DNA from: CALNYS01 sp942490855
GTDB taxonomy: Bacteria; Planctomycetota; Phycisphaerae; Phycisphaerales; UBA1924
Assembly: GCA_942490855.1 (NCBI GenBank)
Contig: CALNYS010000002.1
Coordinates: 186,001 to 250,000, forward strand
Direction of reading: 5' to 3'
DNA length: 64,000 nucleotides
Shown: positions 7,885-16,018 of the stretch, piece by piece
Position numbering within the stretch: the first letter of the stretch is position 1
Layout of the letters: each line of letters opens with the position of its first letter
The notes under the pieces: generated by a model
The model's input: the letters and a program-made list of their open reading frames with translations, nothing else
Database searches by the model: none
What the model was told of the DNA's origin: nothing
Program-made: the position numbers and the translations under genes

Positions 7885-8940
7885 CTAGAACGCGACCACG
7901 TCCCCATCGACCCGGAGGCCCACCCGACGTCCGGGAACCAGCTCCTCGCCCGCAGCGAGGCGGACCCGCAGCACCGCACCCGACTCCATCCGCACCAGCG
8001 CCGCCCGGTCGTGCCCGTAGAACAGCGTCCTCTCCACGATGCCCCGCGCGCCCTCGTCGATCCCGCACAGGCGGATCGCCTCCGAACGCACGAAGACCTC
8101 GCAGTCGCCGCTCTCGCGCACGCACCCGCCGGCGTGCGAGCACGGCAGAGCACCCAGCTCGCAGCGCACGCAGTCCCCCACCATCGATCCGGGCAGCAGG
8201 TTCCCGTCGCCCACCAGTTCCGCGATGTCCCGGTTCGCCGGGCGCAGGTAGATCTCCGCCGGAGCCCCCGTCTGCACCACGCCGCCGCGCATCATGACGG
8301 CCACGCGGTCGGCGACGCTCAGCGCCTCCTCCTGATCGTGCGTCACGAGCACCCCGCTCGCGCCTGCCTGGCGCAGCAGCTCGAGCACGTCGTGGCGCAC
8401 CGCGTCGCGCAAGGAGGTGTCGAGGCTCGAGAAGGGCTCATCGAGCAGCACCACCGCCGGTTTCGGCGCCAGCGCCCGGGCGATCGCCGTGCGCTGGCGC
8501 TCGCCACCAGAAAGCTCGTGCGGGCGCCGGTCACGCAGCGCCAGCAGCCCCGTCATCGCCAGCATGTCCTCGATGACGCGCGAGCGACGCGCCCGGCGCG
8601 TCAGCCCGTACGCCACGTTCTGCTCGACCGTCAGGTGCGGGAAGAGCGCGTAGTCCTGAAACACCACGCCGACGCCGCGCTTGTCGGGCGAGACGAACGC
8701 CCCAGGACCGTCCACGAGCGTGCCCGCGATCTCCACCCGCCCGGCGTCAGCGCGCTCGAGCCCCGCGATGATCCGCAGCAGCGTCGTCTTGCCGCACCCG
8801 CTCTGCCCCAGGATCGCGAGCAGCTCGCCCCGGTGAAGCGTCAGCGAGGCGTCACGCACCGCCGGCGAGGCACCGAAGGACTTCGACACGCCCTCGCAGC
8901 GAACAACCACGTCCGGGATCTGCTGCTCCGAAGAGATCAC
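7885..8940 (-). CDS. fbpC: ferric iron ABC transporter ATP-binding protein FbpC
   Basis: 351 residues, usual for FbpC/PotA-type ATPases. Walker A GQSGCGKTT, Q loop VFQDYALFPH, signature LSGGERQR, Walker B AVVLLDEPFSSLD and switch His in VTHDQEEA are all present. The C-terminal regulatory (TOBE-like) part follows from about residue 240. An odd feature is six cysteines between residues 257 and 292 (DCVRCELGALPC, then GGC, GDC, RLC). The GTG start overlaps the permease stop (GTGA). It energises import of Fe3+ through the FbpB permease. Confidence 0.88.
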   Translation of the reverse strand: MISSEQQIPDVVVRCEGVSKSFGASPAVRDASLTLHRGELLAILGQSGCGKTTLLRIIAGLERADAGRVEIAGTLVDGPGAFVSPDKRGVGVVFQDYALFPHLTVEQNVAYGLTRRARRSRVIEDMLAMTGLLALRDRRPHELSGGERQRTAIARALAPKPAVVLLDEPFSSLDTSLRDAVRHDVLELLRQAGASGVLVTHDQEEALSVADRVAVMMRGGVVQTGAPAEIYLRPANRDIAELVGDGNLLPGSMVGDCVRCELGALPCSHAGGCVRESGDCEVFVRSEAIRLCGIDEGARGIVERTLFYGHDRAALVRMESGAVLRVRLAAGEELVPGRRVGLRVDGDVVAF

Positions 8941-10514
8941 GCGAGGCCCTCCCGCCGCATCACCAGCACAACCGCCGAGCACGACACCACCAGCAGCGCG
9001 ATCGCCGGCGCCGCCGCACGACCATACTCCGCCTCGGTCATCGCGCCCCACAGCTCCGTCGCCAGCGTCCGCACCCCCGTCGGGGCCAGGAGCAGCGTCG
9101 CGGGAAGCTCGCGCGCCGTCGTGATCAGCACCAGCAGCCACGCCCCGACCGCACCGGGCGCCGCCTGCGGCAGCGTCACGCTGAAAAACACCGACGCCCG
9201 CGAGCGCCCCAGCGTCCGCGCCGCTTCTTCGGTCTGCGGGGAGATCCGCCCGAGCGTCGCGCGCAGCGGCGTCACCGCCTGCGCCAAGAACATCGCGAGG
9301 TACGCCAAGAGGAGCACGACCCACGTCTGGTAGAAGGGCGTCCGCAACGCAAAGAACGCCAGCCCCAGCGCCGCGACCACGCCCGGGAGCGCGAACCCGA
9401 GATGGCTCACCCGCTCAACCCCCACCGAAAACGCCGAGCGCCGTCGAACGACCAGGTGCGCGATCGGCCACCCGGCGATCAGCGTGAGCGTCGCCGCCAA
9501 CGCCGCCAAGGCGCCGGTGCTCAGGGCCGCGTCGAGCGTCCGCCCCGTGAACCCCGCCGACGACGACCAGTGCGCCGCGACCACGAGCACCACCCCGCTT
9601 GTTAGCGCAGCGACCAGCCCGGCGAACGCCATCGCGCCCCACCGTGCCCGCCCGAGACGCCACACCAGCGGGTGGGCGTTCTCGCCCGTCCGACGATCGG
9701 CCCGCCCGCGCCCGCCGAAACGATCGGACGCCAGCAGGAACCCGACCGCGATCAGCGCCAGCATCAGGCTCATCGCCGCGGCCGCCGAGCGATCGAACGA
9801 CGAGGTGTACGACAGATAGATCGTGCGCGTGAACGTGTCGTAACGCAGCAGCGACACCGCCCCGAACTCGCTGAGCGTGTACAGCCCGACAAACAGCCAG
9901 CCCCCCACCGCCGCCGGGAGCAGCTGCGGCGCCACGCCCGTCACGAACGCCCGCAGCGGGGAGCGCCCGAGCGTGCGCGCCGCCTCGTACGGCCCGCGGT
10001 CCGCCCGCGCGCACGCGGCGCGAAGGGGCAGGTAGGCGTAGGGGTACACGAAGATCGTCAGGATGAACGCCGCCGCCCAGAACCCCGACAGCGCCGGCGG
10101 CTGCCCGAGCCCGAGCCACTCCCACGCCGCCCCGAGCGGCCCGCGCGGGCTCAGCCCCATCAGATAGACCGACGCCCCGAGGTAGCAGGGCGCCGCCAGC
10201 GGCGCGACCGCCAGGAGCGTCCACACCCGGCGCAGCGGGAGATCCCGCGCCCCCGTGATCCACGCCAGCGCCCCCGCGAGCGTCAGAGACGCCGTCGCGA
10301 CGGTCAGCGCCAGCGCCACACTGCGCGCCGCCAGCGCCCACGTCGAAGCGCGCAGCAGCGTCTCAACCGACCGCTCGCCCCCGCCGATCGTGCGCACCAC
10401 GAGGTACACCACGGGCAGCAGCACCACCGCCGCGGCCGCGGCCGCGCACACCCCAAGCCCCCACGCACGCGGGGCCGAGCGGGTCGCCGGAGTAGGCAGG
10501 GCGAGTTGGGTCAT
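8937..10514 (-). CDS. fbpB: ferric iron ABC transporter permease FbpB
   Basis: 525 residues with about 12 hydrophobic helices arranged as two fused binding-protein-dependent permease domains. Each half has an EAA-like loop: PYEAARTLGRSPLRAFVTGV in the first and TEEAARTLGRSRASVFFSVT in the second. A duplicated permease of this length is typical of Fe3+ (FbpB/SfuB/FutB) importers rather than of spermidine systems, which use two separate subunits. It lies between fbpA (5 bases away) and fbpC (overlap), so all three are one transcript. Confidence 0.9.
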   Translation of the reverse strand: MTQLALPTPATRSAPRAWGLGVCAAAAAAVVLLPVVYLVVRTIGGGERSVETLLRASTWALAARSVALALTVATASLTLAGALAWITGARDLPLRRVWTLLAVAPLAAPCYLGASVYLMGLSPRGPLGAAWEWLGLGQPPALSGFWAAAFILTIFVYPYAYLPLRAACARADRGPYEAARTLGRSPLRAFVTGVAPQLLPAAVGGWLFVGLYTLSEFGAVSLLRYDTFTRTIYLSYTSSFDRSAAAAMSLMLALIAVGFLLASDRFGGRGRADRRTGENAHPLVWRLGRARWGAMAFAGLVAALTSGVVLVVAAHWSSSAGFTGRTLDAALSTGALAALAATLTLIAGWPIAHLVVRRRSAFSVGVERVSHLGFALPGVVAALGLAFFALRTPFYQTWVVLLLAYLAMFLAQAVTPLRATLGRISPQTEEAARTLGRSRASVFFSVTLPQAAPGAVGAWLLVLITTARELPATLLLAPTGVRTLATELWGAMTEAEYGRAAAPAIALLVVSCSAVVLVMRREGLA

Positions 10515-10519
10515 CGTGG

Positions 10520-11518
10520 TTAGGGCAGCGCGCCGGTCTCGCGCAGCATGTCGAGCGTGCCGCGGAGGTCGGAGAGATCAGACAGATCGATCGCCGGGGG
10601 CTCGAGCCGGTCGAGCGGACGCAGCCCCTCGGGCGGCGCGACGCCGGCGATCAGCGGGTACTCGAACGTGCGCGCCGCGAAGTCTTCCTGTGCCTCTTCG
10701 CTCAGCATCGAGGCGATCAGCGCGTGGGCGTTGTCGAGTGTCTCGGCGTTGCGCTTCGCGGACCGCAGCACGCCCGCGCCCGCGACGTTCACCAGCGCGC
10801 CGGGGTCGCCCGACGCCGGGAACGCGTTCGCGGCCGGGAACCCGGGGTCCTCCGCGAGGAACCGCATGAGGTAGTAGTGATTGACCAGCCCGAGGTCGAT
10901 CTCGCCCGCGCCGACGGCGCGCACGATCGCGGAGTTCTTGGGGTAGTCCGTCGCGCCGTTGGCGATCATGCCAAGGAGCCACTCGCGGGTGCGGTCGTCG
11001 CCGTGCGTCACGCGCATCGCGCTGACGAAGGACTGGAACGACCCGTTCGCCGGGGCCCACGCCACGCGGTTCTTCCACTCGGGTTTGGTCAGCTCGAAAA
11101 CCGACGTGGGGACGTCCGTCTCCGTCAGCGCGTCGGTGTTGTAGACGATGGTGCGCGCCCGCCCGGTCACGCCGACCCACACCCCCTGCGGCGAGCGGTA
11201 CGCCGGGTCAACGAGAGCGGTCAGCTCGCCCGGCAGGCTGCGCAGACGCCCGGCCTCCGCGAGGGCGCCGAGGGCGCCGGCGTCCTGAGCGATGAACACG
11301 TCCGCCGGCGTGCGCGATCCTTCTTCAAGAAGGAGCGCCGCCAGCTCGGCCGTCCCGCCGTAGCGGACTTTCACCTCGACGCCGCTCTCGGCCTCGAAAC
11401 GCTCGATGGCCGGGCCGATGAGGGACTCGGAACGCCCGCTGTAGACGACGAGCGGCTCGGCCGCGGCCGCGGCCGCGGCGATGAGGGCGAGCAGAGAGAC
11501 AATCAGTCGTGTGCGCAT
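10520..11518 (-). CDS. fbpA: ferric iron ABC transporter substrate-binding protein FbpA
   Basis: 332 residues with a clear signal peptide ending AAAAAAEP. VVYSGRSESLIGPAIERFE is the standard FbpA/FutA opening, and the paired iron-binding tyrosines are in LVNHYYLMRF. It captures Fe3+ in the periplasm and delivers it to FbpB. First gene of the operon. AGGAGCC precedes the ATG. The promoter at 11558-11586 contains a Fur-like palindrome, so iron repression is expected. Confidence 0.92.
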   Translation of the reverse strand: MRTRLIVSLLALIAAAAAAAEPLVVYSGRSESLIGPAIERFEAESGVEVKVRYGGTAELAALLLEEGSRTPADVFIAQDAGALGALAEAGRLRSLPGELTALVDPAYRSPQGVWVGVTGRARTIVYNTDALTETDVPTSVFELTKPEWKNRVAWAPANGSFQSFVSAMRVTHGDDRTREWLLGMIANGATDYPKNSAIVRAVGAGEIDLGLVNHYYLMRFLAEDPGFPAANAFPASGDPGALVNVAGAGVLRSAKRNAETLDNAHALIASMLSEEAQEDFAARTFEYPLIAGVAPPEGLRPLDRLEPPAIDLSDLSDLRGTLDMLRETGALP

Positions 11519-11557
11519 GAGAATGGCTCCTGATCGGGACGAGAACCCGAACGAGCC

Positions 11558-11586
11558 ATTCTATTGAGACTAGGTCTCAATTGCAA
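11558..11586 (-). promoter_or_regulatory. promoter of the fbpABC operon
   Basis: On the minus strand TTGCAA (11586-11581), a 17-base spacer and TAGAAT (11563-11558) form a good sigma-70-type promoter. The predicted start is near 11551, about 33 bases before the fbpA ATG. The spacer is occupied by a 19-bp palindrome, which would let a repressor block RNA polymerase. Confidence 0.6.
11563..11581. promoter_or_regulatory. Fur-like operator upstream of fbpA
   Basis: ATTGAGACTAGGTCTCAAT has 8-bp perfect arms around a 3-base centre. The 19-bp size and the TGAGA...TCTCA arms match the geometry of bacterial Fur boxes. It lies between the -35 and -10 of the iron transporter promoter. No fur gene is in the window, so the binding protein is inferred. 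Confidence 0.6.
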
Positions 11587-11596
11587 CGCCAGCGGT

Positions 11597-12652
11597 TCAG
11601 AAGCAGGAGCCCCAGGCGGCGAGCATGATGGCCAGGTCCCCGGCGTCGACGGAGCCGCTGTTGTCGATATCCGCGCTGCCGGACCCGCCCCAGCCCGCGA
11701 GCAGGATCGCGAGGTCGCTCGCGCCGACGCTGCCGTCGGAATCGAGGTCTGCCGGGCAGTCGCCGGCGATCTGGATCGTGCTCGGCCCGACGATCGTGAG
11801 CGTGTAGTCGGACGTCGCCCGGAAGGACGCCCACTGCGAGGTCACCATCGTGTAGGTCCGCCCGGTGAAGAGGAGCGCCGAGACGTGCGCGGTGCCGCGG
11901 GGCGTGCCGTCGGCGGCGAACCCGTTGCCGAGCCCGTAATCGAGCTGGTTGGTGAGCGGCAGCGTCGGATCAAACTCGCCCTCGTAGAACGACGCCCACG
12001 TGTCCTCGGCGAGGGGGTGAACAGAATCGAGCGTGTAGAGCCCGCTGACGGGGACGGTGAACTCGATGGCGTCGTAGGCGACGGGCCCGAGCCCGGAGAT
12101 CCCCACGATGGAGAAGGGGCGGTCCCACATCGGGCGGCCGGTCGTCGTGGAGTCGATCACGGTGGTGACGTCCGAGGCGGAGGCAAGGTAGTGGAGCTCG
12201 ACGTCGCGCAGCCCCGCGATGTAGGGCGAGGGGGTGCCCGAGAAAGTCCAGGTGTAGTCGCCCGGTCCGGATGGTTCGAGGAAGGAACCGGTCGCGTCGG
12301 CGAGCGGGTACTCGGCGATGGAGACCTCGCCGCCCACGAAGTCCCATTCGAGGGTGGAGGCGAAGGGCGGGACGACGGTGATATCGAGGTCGGCCGACCA
12401 CGGGGCCGAGCCGCCGCCGAAGTCGCCAAAGACTGTGATCCATCGCGCGGTGAGCCCGACGCCCGCGATGAAGTCCGCGCCTGAGGCAGGGACCACGACA
12501 GTCGTCCCGGCGGCGGGGACGTCGAGGTCATCAACCGCCACGCTCTCAAGCAGGCGCAGCGCCCCGGGGGCGCTCGCGACGGGGAGGAGCAGGAACGCCG
12601 CGGCAGCGGCTTTCGCGGCGAGGGAGAGGCGCGGTGTGGTCGGCGTGTTCAT
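11597..12652 (-). CDS. secreted protein with C-terminal dockerin-like domain
   Basis: 351 residues with an N-terminal signal peptide (AAKAAAAAFLLLPVASAPGA). The body is beta-rich with no recognised enzyme motif. The end carries two calcium-loop repeats, DLDSDGSVGASDLAILLAGW and DIDNSGSVDAGDLAIMLAAW, separated by a short Gly/Ser stretch, then a terminal Cys. This is the dockerin-like tail repeated in several proteins of this window. A TACTCT hexamer 7 bases before the ATG and the absence of a Shine-Dalgarno suggest a leaderless mRNA. Function unknown. Confidence 0.8.
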   Translation of the reverse strand: MNTPTTPRLSLAAKAAAAAFLLLPVASAPGALRLLESVAVDDLDVPAAGTTVVVPASGADFIAGVGLTARWITVFGDFGGGSAPWSADLDITVVPPFASTLEWDFVGGEVSIAEYPLADATGSFLEPSGPGDYTWTFSGTPSPYIAGLRDVELHYLASASDVTTVIDSTTTGRPMWDRPFSIVGISGLGPVAYDAIEFTVPVSGLYTLDSVHPLAEDTWASFYEGEFDPTLPLTNQLDYGLGNGFAADGTPRGTAHVSALLFTGRTYTMVTSQWASFRATSDYTLTIVGPSTIQIAGDCPADLDSDGSVGASDLAILLAGWGGSGSADIDNSGSVDAGDLAIMLAAWGSCF

Positions 12653-12659
12653 GCCATTG

Positions 12660-12665
12660 AGAGTA
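12660..12665 (-). promoter_or_regulatory. -10 element of a predicted leaderless promoter
   Basis: TACTCT on the minus strand, 7 bases before the ATG at 12652. A possible -35 (TTGAAT or TTTGAA) lies 16-17 bases further upstream. No Shine-Dalgarno fits in the gap. Confidence 0.45.
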
Positions 12666-12839
12666 GAGCCAAACCGCCCGGATTCAAATACTGAAATGGC
12701 GGTTCGGCACGCCCCCGGCCCTCACAGGATGCCCGACGCGCTTTTCTTGGATCCCGCCGCGAACGGGGCCGCGCGAGCGGGGCGTGGAGTGGTTCTGCGC
12801 GTAGAATCACGGCACGTCCACGCACGGAAGGGAACCGTC

Positions 12840-13817
12840 ATGAAGATCGTCAAGGTGCTTTTGGTTGTCGGGTTGATTCTGGTTATCGCGGTCGCGGTAG
12901 TCGGCGCGGTCGCGCTGGGGAACCTCGACCGCGCCGCGAAGATCGGCATCGAGCGGGGCGGGTCGTACGCGCTGGGCGTCGATACGACGCTCGAGAAAGC
13001 GGACATCGGCGTGCTCTCGGGCACGTTCTCGATGGACCGGCTCACCGTCGCCAACCCCGCCGGGTTCAGCACCCCCCACTTCCTCGCGCTGGGCGCGGGG
13101 AACGTGAAGGTCTCCTACGGCTCGCTCATGGAGGACACCATCATCCTCCCCGAGCTCACGCTGAGCAGCATCGACGTCTACCTCGACAAGGAAGACGGCA
13201 CGAGCAACTACCAGACGATCATGGAGAACCTCAAGAAGTTCGAGTCGGGCGAGACGCCCCCCGAGCCGGCGCCCGGCGGCGGGACGAGCAAGAAGCTCAT
13301 CATCGAGAAGCTGAACATCACCGGCATCGTCGTCCACGCCGAGGTGCTCGGGAGCGAGCCCACGGCCGTGAACGTGGACGCGATCCACCTCACGAACGTC
13401 GGCACCGCGGGCGGCGACACGCTCGAGCTCGCGGGCGTCGCGGCGGTCGTCGTGCAGGCCGTCATGATCGCCGCGGTCCAGGCCGGCGCCGGCGTGCTGC
13501 CCGACGCGCTCATCGGCGAGCTCCAGTCCGGGCTCTCCGGGCTCAGCTCCCTGTCGGACCTCGGCGTCGGGCTCACTGCTGACATCGGCGGCGCGGTGCA
13601 GGACCTCAGCGGGCTCGCGGACAACCTTGCCAACGGCGTGATCACGAGCACGCAGGACCTCGCCAAGGGCATCGAGGACAGCGTCAACGAGAGCGTGAAC
13701 GAGATCGGCGACCAGCTCGAGGACGCCGGCAAGGGGCTCGAAGACGCGGCGAAGGGGATCGGCGATCTCTTCGGCGGCAAGAAGAAGGACGACGGCGGGG
13801 GCGGCGGCGGGTTCTAA
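12840..13817 (+). CDS. AsmA-like membrane-anchored protein
   Basis: 325 residues. One N-terminal membrane helix (KVLLVVGLILVIAVAVVGAV) is followed by a region typical of AsmA/DUF748 proteins: GVDTTLEKADIGVLSGTFSM, DRLTVANPAGFSTPHFLALG, then ELTLSSIDVYLDKEDG. The C-terminal third is low complexity and amphipathic (repeated LSGLSSLSDLG, DLAKGIEDSVNESVNEIGDQ) and ends in KKKDDGGGGGGF. AsmA-like proteins act in the envelope, often in lipid transport; the role here is inferred. The ATG at 12840 fits a TAGAAT -10 at 12802 and GGAAGG upstream. Confidence 0.75.
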   Translation: MKIVKVLLVVGLILVIAVAVVGAVALGNLDRAAKIGIERGGSYALGVDTTLEKADIGVLSGTFSMDRLTVANPAGFSTPHFLALGAGNVKVSYGSLMEDTIILPELTLSSIDVYLDKEDGTSNYQTIMENLKKFESGETPPEPAPGGGTSKKLIIEKLNITGIVVHAEVLGSEPTAVNVDAIHLTNVGTAGGDTLELAGVAAVVVQAVMIAAVQAGAGVLPDALIGELQSGLSGLSSLSDLGVGLTADIGGAVQDLSGLADNLANGVITSTQDLAKGIEDSVNESVNEIGDQLEDAGKGLEDAAKGIGDLFGGKKKDDGGGGGGF

Positions 13818-13824
13818 CCGCGCC

Positions 13825-14661
13825 TCACTCGGCCGGCGCCCACACCGCGCCCGATTCGATCCACTCGCGCAGCGCCGCGATCTCTTCCATGCTCGGCTGG
13901 CGATCCCCCGGGGGCATCGAAAGCTCGGGGTGCGACCCTGTCACGCTCTGGTAGAGGAGGCTGGCGTCGGGATCGCCCGGGATCACGGCGGGGCCCGACC
14001 CGCCGCCGGCGAGGATCGCCCGCGCCGTCGTCAGCGAGAGCCCGCCCGCGGGGCGCTCGCCCGAGCCGTGACAGCTGTAGCAGTACGTCGAGAGCACCGG
14101 GCGCACCTGCTGCTCGAACGCGACGAGGCGCAGATCGCCGGGCTCGACTTCCATGTCCGGGGTGAGATCGAGCTGGGTGACGGGCTTGGGCGTGCCGACG
14201 CCGTAGGTGTAGACCAACCCGCCGCCGTGGTGCGCCGCCGACGCGGCCCAGTACGCGCTCGCACCCGACGCGCCCGCCGCGAGCCACGCGCCCGTCACGG
14301 CGAGCGAGCGCTTGGGCAGCCACGCGCCCAGCGCGAGCACGCCCGCGAGCGTCGCGATGAGCGTCGCCTGCTCGCCGAGGCCCTCGTGGTCGTGCGCGAG
14401 CTGACGGGCGACCCTCGGCGGGTCCCCCTTCGCGTCGTACGCCCGCTCGCCCGTGATCTTCGCTCCCCACGCCCCGCCGGCCGCGAGCACGCACGCCAGG
14501 AGGGCGGCGATCCGCAGCGAGGGGCGTTTGGCCAGCGCGATCGCGGAGGCCAGCGCCAGCACCGCGGCGAGGGCGGTGAGGACGATCGGCGCGTGGACCA
14601 TCGCCGCGTGGCTCGTTGACGGGTGATTGAAGGTTTCGAGGAGTTCGTTGGGTGTGAGCAT
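13825..14661 (-). CDS. membrane protein with C-terminal planctomycete cytochrome c domain
   Basis: 278 residues from the ATG preceded by GGAGG. The first half is a membrane module of about four helices beginning HPSTSHAAMVHAPIVLTALA, like DUF2231 proteins. The second half is a mono-haem c-type domain with YCYSCHGSGE (CxxCH) and a Met-containing ELSMPPGDRQPSMEE, the style of the planctomycete cytochrome C (PSC) family. It probably sits in the cytoplasmic membrane with the haem in the periplasm. The electron partner is not in the window. Confidence 0.75.
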   Translation of the reverse strand: MLTPNELLETFNHPSTSHAAMVHAPIVLTALAAVLALASAIALAKRPSLRIAALLACVLAAGGAWGAKITGERAYDAKGDPPRVARQLAHDHEGLGEQATLIATLAGVLALGAWLPKRSLAVTGAWLAAGASGASAYWAASAAHHGGGLVYTYGVGTPKPVTQLDLTPDMEVEPGDLRLVAFEQQVRPVLSTYCYSCHGSGERPAGGLSLTTARAILAGGGSGPAVIPGDPDASLLYQSVTGSHPELSMPPGDRQPSMEEIAALREWIESGAVWAPAE

Positions 14662-14719
14662 GAGGCCTCCTAGCGGGGTACATCGGCCGGACACCCGCCA
14701 CACACCCAGCGAGTCCTCT

Positions 14720-15640
14720 TTATTCGCTGGGCACGTGGACCTCGGCGATCATGCAGCGGGCGCTGCCGCCCCCGACCCGCTCGATCGTCGCGATGTCCGC
14801 CGAGACGATCGCCCCGGACGCCGCGAGCACCCGGAGCTGCTCGGGCGTGAACGCCGCGCGGGCCTGCTCGGACATCACGACGAGCGGGTCGCCCGACCCC
14901 GAGCGGAGCATCAGCGCGTTCCCGGCAAAGCGAGCGGCCTGCGCGCGGGAGATCTCAACGAGTCGGCGCCCGGCGCTGCCCAGGCGCGCGAGGACCGCGC
15001 CGCGCTCGCTCTCGTCGATCGACTCGCTGCACACGATCGCGACGCTGTCGCCTACCGCCATCATCACGTTGGTGTGGTAATAGGGCGTGCCGTCGGCGTC
15101 GCGCGCTGTGAAGCGGAGCGTTTCCACCCCCAGCTCGCGCTCGACCGCGTCGAGGCCCGCGTCGGTCGTGCGCGCGGACCGGCACGCGAACGCGAGGGGC
15201 GCGTGGTGATCGAACACCAGGCTGCCCGTGCCCTCGACAAACGCGCCGCGCTCGGCGAGCGCGGTGAGATCGACGCGGCGCGCCCAGCGGGCGCCCGTCG
15301 CCTCTTCGACGCGCTCGATCAGTTCGGGGCGCACCTCGACGCGCCGCGACGCGGTCGCCATCGGGTACAGCACCGCGTGCCCGCTCGCGTGGAACGACAG
15401 CCAGTTGTTCGGGAAGACCGAGTCGGGCGTGCGCACGTCGGCGCGGTCGTCGGCGACGATGACGCCCACGCCGGCCGCGTCGAGAGCCCCGGCGAGACGT
15501 TCGAACTCCTCGCCCGCCGCCCGCGCCAGCTCGTCGGGCGACACCCCGGGCTCTCGGCGCTGGAAGGCGTTCGACGCGGCGGTCTCCTCGTCGAAGGCGA
15601 ACCAGCGGGGGCGGATCATGAGGACGCGGTGAGTCAGCAC
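14720..15640 (-). CDS. ctlX: CtlX-type arginine deiminase-related hydrolase
   Basis: 306 residues. The fold is that of guanidino-group modifying enzymes. RTPDSVFPNNWLSFH is the hallmark of the CtlX/DUF4943-type branch. Other sites are GTGSLVFDHHAPLAFACRS, the catalytic His in YYHTNVMMAVG and the nucleophile Cys in GGGSARCMIAEVH near the C-terminus. CtlX proteins act in citrulline or arginine use. The GTG start at 15640 has AAGG upstream; a downstream ATG (MIRPRW) is possible. No arginine pathway genes are adjacent. Confidence 0.85.
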   Translation of the reverse strand: MLTHRVLMIRPRWFAFDEETAASNAFQRREPGVSPDELARAAGEEFERLAGALDAAGVGVIVADDRADVRTPDSVFPNNWLSFHASGHAVLYPMATASRRVEVRPELIERVEEATGARWARRVDLTALAERGAFVEGTGSLVFDHHAPLAFACRSARTTDAGLDAVERELGVETLRFTARDADGTPYYHTNVMMAVGDSVAIVCSESIDESERGAVLARLGSAGRRLVEISRAQAARFAGNALMLRSGSGDPLVVMSEQARAAFTPEQLRVLAASGAIVSADIATIERVGGGSARCMIAEVHVPSE

Positions 15641-16018
15641 GTGGAAACCTTCTGATGCTCCCCAAACGCGGGCAGCGCTAGCAAAGACCGACCATGGATG
15701 CTGACAGGTCCCGAAGGTGTCACTTTGGGGAAGACAGGCAATCGAGAGGCCTCTGAAGAGCGTTTTCGGGCGTAAGAGAGTGCGGGTCGTAACGGAGAGT
15801 CGTAAAGAATGGCTTGGACCCCCGTCAGATTTGGTCTATATTCGAGATCGTAGCTGGTACAGCGAGTGGAAAGAGACACGTCACTCCCTTTTCACACTGC
15901 TGGGCCTAATGGGCTGCCGGGCGTCTCTGACGTCCGTTTCGCCACTCGTGCGCGTGCATGGGGGCAACACGTGTGCTCGAGCGCTGAGTCGCTTGAGCAG
16001 GAGAGGAAAGGGATAGAT
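15641..16018. other. 378-base intergenic region holding a promoter and long leader
   Basis: No coding gene is supported here. The right half contains the promoter at 15814-15842 and about 170 bases of predicted untranslated leader. An imperfect hairpin (GCTCGAGCG / CGCTTGAGC, 15975-15998) sits just before the Shine-Dalgarno of the next gene. No known riboswitch class is recognisable. Confidence 0.6.
15814..15842 (+). promoter_or_regulatory. strong sigma-70-type promoter of the PEP-CTERM-like gene
   Basis: TTGGAC, a 17-base spacer and TATATT: the best promoter match in the window. The predicted start is near 15849, leaving a leader of about 170 bases before the ATG at 16019. Confidence 0.65.

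Noticed and set aside
11521..11561. 9-bp inverted repeat GAATGGCTC/GAGCCATTC that might hide the fbpA ribosome site in the mRNA
   Set aside because: The predicted transcription start (near 11551) falls after the first arm, which overlaps the -10, so the full RNA hairpin would not form.
15717..16016. A 99-codon open frame in the leader of the PEP-CTERM-like gene
   Set aside because: It lies across the promoter and leader and has no ribosome site or recognisable protein features.
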